DNA of 64,000 bases from Candidatus Gastranaerophilales bacterium (lineage in GTDB: Bacteria; Cyanobacteriota; Vampirovibrionia; Gastranaerophilales; Gastranaerophilaceae). Shown one piece after another: positions 34,777 through 42,909 of the stretch. Below the pieces are notes generated by a model. The model was not told the origin of the DNA. It made no database searches and saw only the letters and a list, made by a program, of their open reading frames with translations. The stretch's first letter is position 1. Each line of letters starts with the position of its first letter. The stretch spans positions 124,001 through 188,000 of the forward strand of contig CALUVT010000003.1 of NCBI GenBank assembly GCA_944324345.1, in the 5' to 3' direction. Position numbers and translations under genes: made by a program.

Positions 34777-35628
34777 TTACCTGCTGATAAGATATTTGTA
34801 CGAACATCCTGCACCTGCAGCCTCTGCAAAATTGGTAGATTGTGACTTCCCAATATTTTTGTCACAGCCCGAGGCTCCGTAATTTGGATCGTTATAGCCT
34901 GTAGTCCCAACAGCACCAGATGGGAGCATCTTATCTTCCCACAATTGTGCGCCAAACAAGTCTTTTCCAACCATATTTGGACCTTTTTTATACCCGTTAA
35001 CATCTATTATTATCCATGGACCACCCCATAAACCACCCATATAAATTACAGAACCGTCTGATAACAATATCATCTGAACAGAAAGATTATAATATCCCAA
35101 TTTCCCAACTCTATAAGGCATTTTATGCCCATTTACATTATAGAAACGGTTATCCGGAGTAGCCCCTAATGGATCATAACCCTGATTATGTCCCCAAACA
35201 TAGGTATCATCAGTCCATGACTTACAAGCTGGTGGATACGAATTACCATATCCTGGAGAGCAATGATCCAAAACCTTTAATTTAGAAACAAAAGAAGAAA
35301 CAAATTCAGGGTTGTAGTAGCCATAATCAAGATCAGTGTTTGGGTTACCATTTACACAGAGATTTGGATTGTATCTACTATGAGTTGCACAAAGCTCTAT
35401 CCCCTCGGCCCTAACCTCGTTAAAAACATTATTTACAACAGAATATGCCTTTTTCCATCTTGCGATATTTTGCCTGTCTTCTATCTTTGACAAGATTACA
35501 GGAATTGTAAGTGCTGCAACAACACCGATTATACCTAGCGTAATCAATACTTCTGCAAGCGTAAAGCCTAAATTGGGGGTAATAAAACCATATTTTCTAA
35601 CAACATTGTTTCTAGTGTGATGTTTCAT
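34777..35628 (-). CDS. Prepilin-like protein B
   Basis: With the ATG at 35628 (MKHHTRNN) the protein has 283 aa. The leader RKYGFITPNLG is followed by FTLAEVLITLG, the type IV prepilin/pseudopilin processing site and hydrophobic helix; cleavage by a PilD-like peptidase is expected before Phe. The C-terminal part has Cys residues and the block VIYMGGLWGG..IIIDVNGYKKGPNMVGKDLF, shared with the other prepilins. That ATG has no ribosome site. The frame is open back through a G10 tract to a well-supported ATG at 35732, out of phase by one base. It could form a surface fibre or an uptake/secretion pseudopilus. Confidence 0.85.
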   Translation of the reverse strand: MKHHTRNNVVRKYGFITPNLGFTLAEVLITLGIIGVVAALTIPVILSKIEDRQNIARWKKAYSVVNNVFNEVRAEGIELCATHSRYNPNLCVNGNPNTDLDYGYYNPEFVSSFVSKLKVLDHCSPGYGNSYPPACKSWTDDTYVWGHNQGYDPLGATPDNRFYNVNGHKMPYRVGKLGYYNLSVQMILLSDGSVIYMGGLWGGPWIIIDVNGYKKGPNMVGKDLFGAQLWEDKMLPSGAVGTTGYNDPNYGASGCDKNIGKSQSTNFAEAAGAGCSYKYLISR

Positions 35629-35744
35629 ATCACTGTTATAACACAATATTGAATCAAAAAAATTTTGACGTTGGTTGAAAGAGCTTAGAACGCCCCCCCC
35701 CCGAGGTTTTTAATAAATCTTAATACTTCCATAAAAAGCTCCTT
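35517..35744 (-). repeat. Duplicated prepilin 5' module, copy B
   Basis: This segment covers the ribosome site, leader ORF, G10 tract and the N-terminal 40 codons of prepilin B. By eye it is nearly identical to about 42531-42774. The boundaries are approximate, since identity falls off gradually inside the pilin body. Confidence 0.6.
35685..35732 (-). CDS. 15-aa leader ORF with G10 tract before prepilin B
   Basis: AAGGAGC lies five bases before an ATG that opens MEVLRFIKNLGGGAF and then TAA. The glycine codons are ten G in a row (35693-35702). One extra G, or a -1 slip, changes the frame to GTT CTA AGC and reads about 20 further codons without a stop into CYNSD-MKHH of prepilin B. This ATG lies 30 bases after a good promoter, whereas the prepilin ATG has no ribosome site. 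Confidence 0.65.
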   Translation of the reverse strand: MEVLRFIKNLGGGAF

Positions 35745-35761
35745 TTCTTTTCTACTAATCC

Positions 35762-35790
35762 ATTATAACATAACTTGAAAATTATTTAAA
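35762..35790 (-). promoter_or_regulatory. Promoter of prepilin B leader
   Basis: On the minus strand TTTAAA, a 17-base spacer and TATAAT preceded by TGT (extended -10) lie about 30 bases before the leader ATG. Confidence 0.6.
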
Positions 35791-35793
35791 CCT

Positions 35794-36048
35794 TTATTCA
35801 CAAGCATCCAACAATTCATATAATGTTGGAGCTTCTTGAACACTGACATTATTTAACGGGACCTTCAAAACACGAGCACAAACTTCTCTGTTTGCGTACT
35901 CTATTTTTATAATATCACCTTCTTTTATCTGTTTTGAGGGCTTTGCGGAGTTTCCGTTCACATAAACTCTCCCCATGTCAGAAACTTCATTGGCCACTGT
36001 ACGGCGTTTTATTAACCTTGAAACTTTTAAAAATTTATCTAATCTCAT
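35794..36048 (-). CDS. S4-domain RNA-binding protein, RqcP/Hsp15-like
   Basis: The 84-aa protein is a single S4 domain: MRLDKFLKVSRLIKRRTVANE and GRVYVNGNSAKPSKQIKEGDII. Small stand-alone S4 proteins of this kind (RqcP/YabO, Hsp15/HslR) bind stalled 50S-peptidyl-tRNA complexes. It is close to the RqcP length. It lies head-to-head with the metallophosphoesterase gene, 45 bp apart. Confidence 0.85.
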   Translation of the reverse strand: MRLDKFLKVSRLIKRRTVANEVSDMGRVYVNGNSAKPSKQIKEGDIIKIEYANREVCARVLKVPLNNVSVQEAPTLYELLDACE

Positions 36049-36093
36049 AATTTTATATTATAATTTATGATATAATTTGTCCAGAGGATATAA

Positions 36094-36906
36094 ATGAAAA
36101 AGAAGTTTTTTTTAAGTTTGTTTTTATTTTTACTAATTCAATGTGCTGTTTTTGCAAACACGATTAAATTTGCTCAAATATCTGATGCACACTTTGTTAA
36201 AAACGATAAATACAGGACAGAAGTTCTTGAACAAGCGGTAAAAGATATTAACGATGAATCAGATATAGACTTCACAATTTTTACCGGAGATAACCTTGAT
36301 GCTCCTCATGCGGAATATCTTCCGGATTTTATAAAAATTGCAAATAGGTTAAACAAGCCATATTACATAGTAATAGGCAACCATGACGTCTTTAGAAACA
36401 ACGGGCTTTCCAAAGAACAATACCTTGAAATAGTTAGGGATAATAACACTTTATACAGGTACAAAAAACCAAATTATGTATTTAAGAAAAACGGATTTGT
36501 ATTTATAGTAGTTGATGGTGCAAAGGAAATAATTCCCGGCTCTAACGGATATTATAAAAAAGAAACTTTAGACTGGCTTGAAAAGCAATTACAAAAATAT
36601 GATGACAAACCTGTAGTAATTTTTCAACATTTTCCGCTTGTAGCAGACAAGGAAATAAAATCCCACAGTGTATTCCAAAAAGAAGAGTATATAAATCTCC
36701 TTGATAGTCACGATAACGTAATTTCTGTTATTGGGGGACACCTTCATATAAACAGCGAAATCATGAGAAACGGGGTTTATCACATAACAACGCCTACTCT
36801 TCTTCACAACCCGCCAATATACAAGATTATCACGATTACAACAACAAAAGGATTTTCCCCAATGATTTATACTGAGTTGAAAGAAGTCAATATGCCTAAA
36901 CAATAG
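36094..36906 (+). CDS. Exported metallophosphoesterase
   Basis: The 270-aa protein has a signal peptide (KKKFFLSLFLFLLIQCAVFA). The calcineurin-like metal motifs are ISDAH near residue 30, FTGDNLD near 69, GNHD near 100, FQHFP near 179 and GGHLH near 213. It is probably periplasmic. Its substrate is unknown; such enzymes often hydrolyse phosphodiesters or nucleotides. Confidence 0.85.
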   Translation: MKKKFFLSLFLFLLIQCAVFANTIKFAQISDAHFVKNDKYRTEVLEQAVKDINDESDIDFTIFTGDNLDAPHAEYLPDFIKIANRLNKPYYIVIGNHDVFRNNGLSKEQYLEIVRDNNTLYRYKKPNYVFKKNGFVFIVVDGAKEIIPGSNGYYKKETLDWLEKQLQKYDDKPVVIFQHFPLVADKEIKSHSVFQKEEYINLLDSHDNVISVIGGHLHINSEIMRNGVYHITTPTLLHNPPIYKIITITTTKGFSPMIYTELKEVNMPKQ

Positions 36907-36976
36907 GATTGCATTTTTTATATAATAATATTATAATTGATTTAAAACTTAGATTGGTTAAAGGAAAATAAACATA

Positions 36977-38347
36977 ATGGATGAGACGGGTAATACGATA
37001 TTTAATTTGTTTGTAATAGCATTCTTACTATTTTCAAACGGTTTTTTTGTTGCTTCCGAATTTGCTATGGTGAAAGTTAGAAAAACTCGCATTGAGCAAC
37101 TTGTGAATGAGGGAAATTTCAATGCAAAAATTGCACTTGAAGCATTAAAGGATTTAGACAAATTTATTGCCGCAGTACAACTTGGTGTAACAATATCAAG
37201 TATCGGTTTAGGTTGGGTTGGCGAAGGTACACTCGCACATATTATAGAGCCATTATTCTCATTCTTACCTGGAATAAGCCAAAATATAGCTACCCACACA
37301 ATGTCTGTATCTATTGCATTTGCATTAATTACATTTTTCCATGTTGTTTTGGGAGAACTTATCCCAAAATCAATTGCACTTGAGTATACCGAAAAAACCG
37401 CATTATGGGTTGCTAAACCGATGCAAATTTTGACGTATATCTTTAACCCATTTATTTGGCTTTTAAACGGATTCGGGAATTTGGTTTTAAAAGCGATGAA
37501 TATTCCGCATTCTCATAAAGGGTCTTTGGTTCATTCAACAGAAGAACTTGATATGCTGGTTAATGCAAGTTACGACGGCGGAGTTTTGAATGAAACAGAA
37601 AAAGACATGCTTCATAATGTATTTAAATTTTCCGATTTAACTGCAAAGCAGGTTATGGTTCCAAGAACAGATATGGTATGTATTTCTATAGATACACCGT
37701 TGGAAGAACTTAATAAGCTTGCGGCAGAAAATCAATACACCAGATACCCCGTATATGAGGAAGATATTGACCATATTATAGGTCTTGTCCATGTTAAAGA
37801 TCTCTATTCATTATCTATAAAAGATGAAATCTGTCCGATTTCTAAGATTTTAAGAGAAGTTCTGCTTGTTCCGGAAACTATAACAATGGATAATCTTGTT
37901 CTTGAATTTAAGAAAAGAAAAGGGCAAATGGCCATTGTAGTGGATGAATTTGGCGGGACTTCCGGACTTGTTACTCTTGAGGATGTAATTGAAGAAATAT
38001 TCGGAGATGTTCAAGATGAGTTTGACGAAGAAGAAGAACAGCAGGAAGATATCGTAGAAGTTGCTCCAAATACTTATCTTGCAAATCCAATGATGAGACT
38101 TGATGAATTCGCCGAATTCTTCCAGATTAAGGAAGAAGATATTGATGATGATGATATAGATACCATTGGCGGTTTGGTTGTAAAGCTTTTGGGACGTATT
38201 GCAGCATTAAATGATACTGTTACATTCAACAATTTAACTTTCATCGTAAAAGACGTAGATGGTGCAAGAGTTACAAAATTAGAGATTATCAAATCCGAAG
38301 AAGAGAAAAAAGAAGCTGAAAAAGAAGACGACAAAAACGGAAATTAA
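36977..38347 (+). CDS. CNNM/CorC-family (TlyC) transporter-like protein
   Basis: The 456-aa protein has an N-terminal DUF21 membrane domain with about four segments (NLFVIAFLLFSNGFFVASEF and IAFALITFFHVVLGELIPKS). Two CBS domains (about 200-325; TRYPVYEEDIDHIIGLVHVKDL and GQMAIVVDEFGGTSGLVTLEDVIEEIFG) follow, then a CorC_HlyC domain. The family is linked to magnesium or cobalt efflux. A charged tail ends the protein. It is alone on the plus strand. Confidence 0.9.
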   Translation: MDETGNTIFNLFVIAFLLFSNGFFVASEFAMVKVRKTRIEQLVNEGNFNAKIALEALKDLDKFIAAVQLGVTISSIGLGWVGEGTLAHIIEPLFSFLPGISQNIATHTMSVSIAFALITFFHVVLGELIPKSIALEYTEKTALWVAKPMQILTYIFNPFIWLLNGFGNLVLKAMNIPHSHKGSLVHSTEELDMLVNASYDGGVLNETEKDMLHNVFKFSDLTAKQVMVPRTDMVCISIDTPLEELNKLAAENQYTRYPVYEEDIDHIIGLVHVKDLYSLSIKDEICPISKILREVLLVPETITMDNLVLEFKKRKGQMAIVVDEFGGTSGLVTLEDVIEEIFGDVQDEFDEEEEQQEDIVEVAPNTYLANPMMRLDEFAEFFQIKEEDIDDDDIDTIGGLVVKLLGRIAALNDTVTFNNLTFIVKDVDGARVTKLEIIKSEEEKKEAEKEDDKNGN

Positions 38348-38466
38348 TACAGCTAATACACAATCTTTAGAAATTTCGAAACATTTCCTCTTTTTAAATG
38401 ATGTTGTAAATTCCTTATTGTATAGAATAGATATGTAAACTATTTGAACAATATTTGGGAATTTTA

Positions 38467-39294
38467 ATGAGTCAAGGTTTCGATTTTACATCATACAATA
38501 ATATAAAAAGACTTGCGGAAGACGAACTTGAACAACTTTGGCATGAATACCTTAAGGACAAAACCAATAAGGCTGCCCGTGATACATTAATTGTTCAGTA
38601 TATCTACCTTATAAGATATGTAGTCGGGCGTGTTAAGGTAACTCTTCCTTCAACTATTTCCATTGAAGATATTGCAGGTTATGGAGTTGAAGGTCTTATT
38701 AACGCGATAGAAAGGTATTCTCCTCAAAAAAATACGCGTTTCGAAACTTACGCACTCATAAGAATAAGAGGTGCAATACTTGATAAAATAAGAGCCCAAG
38801 ACTTTTTGCCAAGAAGTGTAAGAAAAAAAATTAAAGATATAAAAAATGCTCAAGAACACTTGAAACAAGAATTTGGCAGGATGCCGACTACAAAAGAAGT
38901 TGCTCAATATCTTGATATGGACGTGGATAAAGTTACGCAAATCCTTTCAGAAGACACCGTAATGACATCCTTGTATGAGAAAAAAGGTTCAAATGACGAC
39001 AGCATAGAAATTATTGATACGATTGAAGATACTAACAAATTAAATCCACAAGAACAAGCCGAAGAAAAAAATGTTAAACAGGAACTTGAAAGAGCATTAC
39101 AAAGACTTCCTGAACGCGAACGCATAATAATGGTTTTATATTATCAAGAAAACATGACTCTTAAAGAAATTGGAGAGACTATTGGAATGTCTGAATCTCG
39201 TGTCTGCCAACTTCATGCTCAAGCAATTATGAAACTTAAAAATATCTTGAGCGAAAATCGCTCTGCCAGATTGAGTAAAAGCATTATCGCCTAG
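38467..39294 (+). CDS. fliA: RNA polymerase sigma-28 factor (FliA/WhiG type)
   Basis: This sigma factor directs late flagellar transcription in flagellated bacteria. The frame opens at TTG 38455; the ATG at 38467 gives 275 aa. Region 2 shows VQYIYLIRYVVGRVKV, then EDIAGYGVEGLINAIERYSPQKNTRFETYALIRIRGAILD. DFLPRSVRKKIKDIK marks region 3, and PERERIIMVLYYQENMTLKEIGETIGMSESRVCQLHAQ region 4. It lies about 4 kb from the rod genes. Its 3' end overlaps the convergent OmpA-like gene by 11 bp. Confidence 0.93.
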   Translation: MSQGFDFTSYNNIKRLAEDELEQLWHEYLKDKTNKAARDTLIVQYIYLIRYVVGRVKVTLPSTISIEDIAGYGVEGLINAIERYSPQKNTRFETYALIRIRGAILDKIRAQDFLPRSVRKKIKDIKNAQEHLKQEFGRMPTTKEVAQYLDMDVDKVTQILSEDTVMTSLYEKKGSNDDSIEIIDTIEDTNKLNPQEQAEEKNVKQELERALQRLPERERIIMVLYYQENMTLKEIGETIGMSESRVCQLHAQAIMKLKNILSENRSARLSKSIIA

Positions 39295-39883
39295 CTTCGT
39301 ATTCGATTATTACAAAATCAATCCTTTTATTCATTTTTTTGTTATTGTTTTGAAAATTCCCGGGAACTGCCATTCCTGTTGGGTATCCTTTATCATAGGC
39401 TTCGACATTCCCTCTAAACGGCATATACTGTCCGTACCCAAGGGAAAATAATTGTAGCGGAGATAACTTTCCGTATGTAATCATGTATTGCACAATATTT
39501 GCGGAACGAGCCACTGATAGCTCACAATCATTTGAATAAATACCTGATGATAAATTATTATTTTCAGTATGATCTTCAACAACACAATAGTTTGGCAGTT
39601 TGTGAAGCAAAAGAATTATCGTATTTAATATACACAAAGAACTCTCTTTTATCCTTGCTTCTCCATTGCTGAAAAAATAATTTTCGTCAATACTTACAAT
39701 AAGCCCTCGTGGGACTTTTGTGTACACTATTCCCTCTTTCAAAGGCAAAGCAGATCTGAAGATACTTTCAAGCCTGTCTGTATTTGGTTGATATGAAATA
39801 TTCAAAAAATTATCATGGTCGTAAAATGTGCCTGTACAAAATATCATAACCATTATTAAAAATATAATATACAGGTATTTCAT
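39284..39883 (-). CDS. OmpA/MotB-like C-terminal domain protein
   Basis: The 199-aa protein starts at the ATG at 39883 (GAGG ribosome site; the open frame runs to 39928). An N-terminal hydrophobic anchor MKYLYIIFLIMVMIFC is followed by a peptidoglycan-binding OmpA-like domain (VSIDENYFFSNGEARIKESS, then LSVARSANIVQYMITYGKLSPLQLFSLGYGQYMP and NKRIDFVII). The domain is diverged. It could be a MotB-like stator or an envelope anchor. Being next to fliA favours a flagellar link, but that is inference. Confidence 0.7.
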   Translation of the reverse strand: MKYLYIIFLIMVMIFCTGTFYDHDNFLNISYQPNTDRLESIFRSALPLKEGIVYTKVPRGLIVSIDENYFFSNGEARIKESSLCILNTIILLLHKLPNYCVVEDHTENNNLSSGIYSNDCELSVARSANIVQYMITYGKLSPLQLFSLGYGQYMPFRGNVEAYDKGYPTGMAVPGNFQNNNKKMNKRIDFVIIEYEARR

Positions 39884-39940
39884 AAGCTGCCTCATGAATA
39901 TTATTAAACATATCCAAAAGGTATCCATTAGCTGATAGGG

Positions 39941-41155
39941 TTACGGCTTTAAGATAGAAAGAACATATTTATCATTGAAATATTTATTAGCACAACGCAT
40001 AATATCCTCCACCGTGACTTTTTTGACTTTTTCAACAGCCTTTTGGTGAAAATCAAACCCAAATCCCATTATCCCGTAGTGGGCAAGACAATTTGCCTGC
40101 TGAGAATTTGTTTCACTAATAAAAGCCCATTTACCAAAAAGATTATTTTTAGCATTTTCAAGCTCCTCTTCGGAAACAGGAATTGTCTTTATTTTTTCTA
40201 TTTCTTCATCAAAACCTTTTAATGATACCTCAATATTTTTGGGCTCAGTAGCTATATATATTGAGAAATTTGCCGATAATCTTGCCACATCATAAGCACT
40301 TCTAACGACATAAGCAAGTCCCTTTTTATCTCGAAGTTCCAAAAATAATCTTGAGGACAGACCGCTCGCACCAAGAATAATATTTAAAAGAGAAATCGCA
40401 GGGAAATCCTCACTATCAGCAGAATCAACATACCATCCTTTTAGAATATGCGCCTGATTTAAATCCGGTTGAATTAATTCAACATCCTTTTTCTCTTTTA
40501 AAACAGGTTTCTTCAAATCAGGTAAACTGCTTATTGAAGGCTTGATATCTCCCAACTTTTCATCAAGAGATTTTTTCACATAGTCAAAGTCCAAATCTCC
40601 AACAAATGCAACAACCTTCTTACTGTTCTGAACAATAGCAGAATAAGCATTGACTACATCTTCTTTCTTTAAATTTTTCAAATTCTCTAAAATTACCGTA
40701 TTTGTATACCCGTAATTGTGTCCTTCATAAAGATTTTTATAATAACTGTCGATAATTTTTGCTCTTGGGGAGTCTAATTCGGCAATAATTTCTCCCTCTA
40801 GTTTTGCACGCTCTTTTTCAAATTCTTCAAATGTCGTATTTTTCACGATATCACTTACGATATCAAGAGCCTTCTCAAAATCTTCATTTAAACAAATAAA
40901 TTTAAACTTAACATAATCAAGCTTCATCTCTGCAGTAAATTCTATTGCATACTTATCAAGCTCTTCTGATAATTGCTGTGCGTTATATCTTTTTGTCCCC
41001 TGCAAAAATAATCTAACCATTAATGAATAAACACCCGGAAGCGGTAACGGATCATTAAGAGAGAAATTAAGATAAAAAGCAACTCTTGGAGTATTAGGAT
41101 TTTTCTTATAAACAAATTCTATATTATTTTTTAATTCTGAAACTTTTATATTCAT
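39941..41155 (-). CDS. M16-family peptidase-like protein lacking the zinc motif
   Basis: The 404-aa protein has the M16B fold: an N-terminal half (LPLPGVYSLMVRLFLQGTKRYNAQQL) and a C-terminal half with SRLFLELRDKKGLAYVV, the R/Y-type motif. Where active members have HXXEH this protein has YSLMVR, so it should be catalytically inactive. It resembles the non-catalytic subunit of heterodimeric M16B proteases. The partner is not adjacent. The ATG at 41155 follows GAGGT; the frame extends to 41185. It is 57 bp upstream of the OmpA-like gene. Confidence 0.85.
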   Translation of the reverse strand: MNIKVSELKNNIEFVYKKNPNTPRVAFYLNFSLNDPLPLPGVYSLMVRLFLQGTKRYNAQQLSEELDKYAIEFTAEMKLDYVKFKFICLNEDFEKALDIVSDIVKNTTFEEFEKERAKLEGEIIAELDSPRAKIIDSYYKNLYEGHNYGYTNTVILENLKNLKKEDVVNAYSAIVQNSKKVVAFVGDLDFDYVKKSLDEKLGDIKPSISSLPDLKKPVLKEKKDVELIQPDLNQAHILKGWYVDSADSEDFPAISLLNIILGASGLSSRLFLELRDKKGLAYVVRSAYDVARLSANFSIYIATEPKNIEVSLKGFDEEIEKIKTIPVSEEELENAKNNLFGKWAFISETNSQQANCLAHYGIMGFGFDFHQKAVEKVKKVTVEDIMRCANKYFNDKYVLSILKP

Positions 41156-41265
41156 ACAACTCACCTCTAGAGGGCATTTTACCATAATATTGTAAAAAAC
41201 ACAAATCCAAAACCATTTAGTATAACTTCCATTTTTCTGCTATAATCAAACTAAAGAGGTATTGT

Positions 41266-41880
41266 ATGAAAAGAGGGCTTTTTATAACATTTGAAGGTGC
41301 AGACGGCTGCGGGAAAACAACTCAAATGAAGTTGTTGGCAGAGTATTTGGAAAAACAGGGAATTCCTTACCTTTTAACACGTGAACCGGGTGGCAAAGGA
41401 CTCGGAGAAAAAGTTAGAGAGATATTATTGAATTATGACGGAGAAGTCTCCGACAGATGTGAATCTTTTTTGTTTCTTGCTGACCGTGCTCAAAATATTG
41501 ATATAATCGTTACCCCTGCGGTTGAAGAAGGTAAGATTGTTTTGTGTGACAGACATATAGATTCCACAGTAGCCTACCAAGGTTACGGACGAGGACTGGA
41601 TATAAATAGAATAAATATGTTGAATGATATAGCAACAAATGGGAAAAAACCTGATCTTACATTCGTTTTTGATATTGATGTAGAAACATCAATGAAACGG
41701 GTAGGCCAGGAAAAAGACAGAATGGAGAGTGCCGGAAGGGAATTCCACAACCGAGTGCGAAACGGGTACCTTGAACTTGCAAAACAAGAACCTCAAAGAA
41801 TTAAAGTAATTGATGCAACAAAATCTATTGATGAAATTCACAAAGAAGTTATCAAAATTTTTGCGACATTAAACGATTGA
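41266..41880 (+). CDS. tmk: Thymidylate kinase
   Basis: Tmk phosphorylates dTMP to dTDP. The P-loop FEGADGCGKTTQ is at residues 7-18. The DR(E/Y)-type motif LTREPGG, the LFLADRAQ block and VLCDRHIDSTVAYQGYGRGL are present, and the lid (RVGQEKDRME) follows. The 204-aa length is normal. It is alone on the plus strand. Confidence 0.96.
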   Translation: MKRGLFITFEGADGCGKTTQMKLLAEYLEKQGIPYLLTREPGGKGLGEKVREILLNYDGEVSDRCESFLFLADRAQNIDIIVTPAVEEGKIVLCDRHIDSTVAYQGYGRGLDINRINMLNDIATNGKKPDLTFVFDIDVETSMKRVGQEKDRMESAGREFHNRVRNGYLELAKQEPQRIKVIDATKSIDEIHKEVIKIFATLND

Positions 41881-41900
41881 GAAAGTTGGATTTAATACAA

Positions 41901-42659
41901 TTACTTTATAAAATCTCCCCAATACTTCCCGCCTTCTTTGTCCGGATTTGTATTTGATATGGCATAGTGAGTACAAGTAAATCCACCATAATTAGGTCCC
42001 CCACTAACGGCTTTAACAAAAGAACATTGCCCATCTGTGGTAGAATTAGGCTTCTGAGCTGAAACATATCCATCTTTGTTAAAAGTAAATACATGTAAAT
42101 CATAACCAAGCTTGTTAGGGCCTTTCCCTGTACCGTTTATATCATAGTAGTATCTATCCCAACCAAAAACCAGCCCTCCAACCCAAACAGTTGCACCATC
42201 AGGTAAAATAACTGTCTTTTTTGTATAAGCATCCGGATCAATATGAACAGAACTCTTGCCATCTAGGGTCTTGTATCGAAATTTTTCGTCAGGAGAATTA
42301 GTTCCTATAGTACAAATATAATATTTCCCATCACAAACTCTGGCCCCTTGAGTAAATCTTGCAAAATCATTAATCTGTTTAACTGCCACAGCATCATCCC
42401 TGTCAACTCTATAGTCTTCATATGGATTAATATCATTCATCTTCATCATTAAATTAACATTTTGAACGACTGAATATGCTTTTTTAAACTGACTTTCCAA
42501 TACACTGACTTTGTATTTTGAAATCAAAGTCGGGATAGTCAATGCGGCAACAACACCAACTATACCTAACGTAATCAACACCTCTGCAAGCGTAAAGCCT
42601 AAATTAGGGGTAATAAAACCATATTTTCTAACAATATTGTTACTAACGTGATGTTTCAT
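41901..42659 (-). CDS. Prepilin-like protein C
   Basis: With the ATG at 42659 (MKHHVSNN) the protein has 252 aa. It shares RKYGFITPNLG and FTLAEVLITLGIVGVVAALT with prepilin B. A distinct body has a single Cys cluster and the C-terminal block VWVGGLVFGWDRYYYDINGTGKGPNKLGYDL. That ATG has no ribosome site, and the frame is open upward through a G10 tract to the ATG at 42763, out of phase by one base. It was probably made by duplication of the 5' module of B followed by divergence of the body. Confidence 0.85.
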   Translation of the reverse strand: MKHHVSNNIVRKYGFITPNLGFTLAEVLITLGIVGVVAALTIPTLISKYKVSVLESQFKKAYSVVQNVNLMMKMNDINPYEDYRVDRDDAVAVKQINDFARFTQGARVCDGKYYICTIGTNSPDEKFRYKTLDGKSSVHIDPDAYTKKTVILPDGATVWVGGLVFGWDRYYYDINGTGKGPNKLGYDLHVFTFNKDGYVSAQKPNSTTDGQCSFVKAVSGGPNYGGFTCTHYAISNTNPDKEGGKYWGDFIK

Positions 42660-42774
42660 ATCACTATTATAACACAATATTGAATCAAAAAAATTTTGGT
42701 GTTGGTTGAAAGAGCTTAGAACGCCCCCCCCCCGAGGTTTTTAATAAATCTTAATACTTCCATAAAAAGCTCCT
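42531..42774 (-). repeat. Duplicated prepilin 5' module, copy C
   Basis: This is the counterpart of 35517-35744. The leader codons, the G10 run and the flanking bases to the ribosome site are identical by eye. Differences appear in the region between the tract and the prepilin ATG and in the pilin body. The boundaries are approximate. Confidence 0.6.
42716..42763 (-). CDS. 15-aa leader ORF with G10 tract before prepilin C
   Basis: This encodes the same peptide as locus B, MEVLRFIKNLGGGAF with TAA, behind AAAGGAGC. The ten G are at 42724-42733. Adding one G or one -1 slip again reads without a stop into prepilin C. The promoter 31 bases upstream is close to consensus. Confidence 0.65.
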   Translation of the reverse strand: MEVLRFIKNLGGGAF

Positions 42775-42793
42775 TTCAATATCTTACCGACTC

Positions 42794-42822
42794 ATTATAA
42801 CATAATATGTTGTGTATCTCAA
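42794..42822 (-). promoter_or_regulatory. Promoter of prepilin C leader
   Basis: On the minus strand TTGAGA, a 17-base spacer and TATAAT preceded by TGT. It resembles the promoter of locus B, especially in the extended -10. Confidence 0.65.
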
Positions 42823-42850
42823 CTTATTTAGTATTTTTATTTAGAAAAAC

Positions 42851-42868
42851 TAGCAAAAAAATTTTTTA
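42851..42868 (+). promoter_or_regulatory. A-tract/T-tract upstream motif
   Basis: TAGCAAAAAAATTTTTTA followed by CGG ends 41 bases before the 174-aa gene. It is a close copy of the elements at 18016 (minus), 29749 and 61568. Confidence 0.5.
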
Positions 42869-42909
42869 CGGATTTTTATATGGTGACAAAATCGTATGAA
42901 GGAATTTTT

